Position numbers and translations under genes: made by a program. Below, piece after piece: positions 36,901-37,595 of a stretch of 37,595 nt of DNA. Source of the DNA: Pigoraptor vietnamica (Eukaryota; Opisthokonta; Filasterea); the NCBI GenBank assembly GCA_943704525.1, contig CALSCQ010002043.1, positions 1 through 37,595 on the forward strand. The letters are read 5' to 3'. A model generated the notes under the pieces. The model was not told where the DNA came from, did no database searches, and was given only the letters and a program-made list of their open reading frames with translations. The stretch's first letter is position 1. The number at the start of each line of letters is the position of its first letter.

Positions 36901-37447
36901 GCTGGCCTTTGGCGAGCCCTCGGCGGCTCCCGCGGTGCAGGTCCAGTCCAACTCGCAGCCCGAGCACGTGCCCGTTGTGTCCGAGTGCCGCGCCAGTCGC
37001 CCCGTCTACATTGTGCCGGAGCCCGTCGTTGCAACTCCCACCGCGTACGCCGGCTACCCGACCTTTGCCAACCCCAACCCGATGACTGCGCCCGCGCCCA
37101 CGCCTGCCCCTGTCCCGGCTCCCCGCTCGCTTATTGGCCACAACCCGTACTACCCGTCGGTGCCCGTGCCCGCCGCCCCCTGGCACGCGCCGGCGCCGCA
37201 GGTGGCCTACTCGCACCCGCCCGCGCCCCACGTGACACCCGTGTACCCGACGATGTCGCCGCCCTCGCGCCCCATTGTGAACAACGGCAACAACGAGGCG
37301 GACCTCCAGCGCGCGCTGCAGGACATGGGCTTCTTTGACCGCGAGCTCAACGGGCGGCTCATCCGCAAGCACCGCGGGGACATGAGCCTCGTCGTGGGCG
37401 AGCTGCTCGACCACTACAACAACGACTGGTGGTCGGCGCGCCATTGA
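33952..37447 (+). CDS. NBR1: NBR1-type selective autophagy receptor (PB1-ZZ-FW-LIR-UBA)
   Basis: Links ubiquitylated cargo to Atg8-coated membranes. Exons: 33952-34071, 34205-34286, 34380-34714, 34838-35593, 35683-35772, 35907-35998, 36100-37447, in phase, 940 residues. PB1 covers about residues 5-95 with the acidic OPCA-type motif YRDDDGDLVLLEGPADLEAAW. A linker and helix (AGRIAERLIAEG) follow. The ZZ zinc finger, about 243-290, starts at Cys244 (RCDGC, YKCGNCPDFDLCEACE, HDHTH). A (Pro-Ala)n linker follows. The FW (four-tryptophan) domain, about 405-512, has FVRDVNYPD, TWLMMNVGTEAWPE and FGHRVWCDL. A candidate LIR sits at Phe661-Leu664, in the acidic context DDADVEFVILDADID. A single UBA-like domain ends the protein (about 897-936: LQRALQDMGFFDRELNGRLIRKHRGD). 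Every hallmark of NBR1 is present in order. The linkers are Ala/Pro/Val/Ser-rich. Intron 5 holds a perfect hairpin. Confidence 0.95.
35837..35865. repeat. Perfect 13-bp inverted repeat (hairpin) in NBR1 intron 5
   Basis: Arms AGTTTGCTAGAAA and TTTCTAGCAAACT are separated by CCA. The stem is perfect and lies 40-90 bases upstream of the exon 6 acceptor. Confidence 0.95.
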
Positions 37448-37500
37448 GCGGGCGAGTGTGCGTGAATGCCTGCTGCAAGTTCCCCGTCGACAAGAGACCG

Positions 37501-37558
37501 ACCTCGCCTATTGCTTTTTTCCCCCCTTTTTTCCCTTTGTGCCGTAATTCTCTCGTGT

Positions 37559-37595
<37 letters not shown>
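37501..37595 (+). repeat. T-rich tract and T-run at the right edge
   Basis: T/C-rich sequence from about 37515, then about 36 T to the last base. It lies 60-150 bases after the NBR1 stop and probably marks an assembly end. Confidence 0.9.

Overview
The window is nuclear DNA of a gene-dense, GC-rich, intron-rich eukaryote, most likely a free-living protist. Protein-coding genes are split by short GT-AG introns, mostly about 50-250 bases, and all recognisable products are eukaryotic. They include a ceramide-transfer protein, a mitochondrial PP2C phosphatase, the meiotic factor HOP2, geranylgeranyltransferase I beta, the ATP23 metallopeptidase, a PRELI protein, a MyTH4-RhoGAP, cytochrome b561, an RRM protein, an OBI1/RNF219-type RING ligase and the autophagy receptor NBR1. 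The repertoire fits the animal/fungal/amoebozoan side of the tree, but I cannot name the organism. A G-run opens the window and a T-run closes it, so it may be a whole contig.

Layout. 1-931: 5' half of a CERT gene (minus). 1880-4157: PPTC7-like phosphatase (plus). 4806-6100: HOP2 (minus). 6513-8617: PGGT1B (plus). 8814-9892: ATP23 (minus). 10329-13197: a cluster of unrecognised Cys-rich membrane proteins, with two clear head-to-head paralogs (A minus, B plus) and a weaker third gene (C minus). 13933-17611: a large multi-TM/EF-hand/Ser-rich protein (plus). 18127-19975: an unrecognised Cys- and Asp-rich protein (D, minus). 21041-22105: PRELI (plus). 22735-25657: MyTH4-RhoGAP (plus). 26151-27746: cytochrome b561 (minus). 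28782-30430: RRM-RGG protein (plus). 30676-33350: OBI1-like (minus). 33952-37447: NBR1 (plus).

Genes nearly alternate in strand, giving repeated divergent promoters and short convergent 3' spacers. Several divergent promoters carry CRE-like TGACGTCA or cgtca elements, and two carry TCACGTGA E-boxes. (GT)n/(CA)n arrays and homopolymers lie in introns and intergenic DNA, usually with GT on the sense strand. Splice donors are dominated by GTGNG, often with C at +4.

There is no operon-like pathway. Three products point to mitochondria (PPTC7, ATP23, PRELI). CERT and PRELI are lipid-transfer proteins, and yeast Atp23 is known to degrade the PRELI-family protein Ups1. All exon coordinates were placed by eye from reading frame, splice consensus and protein-family conservation, with codon phase checked across each gene.
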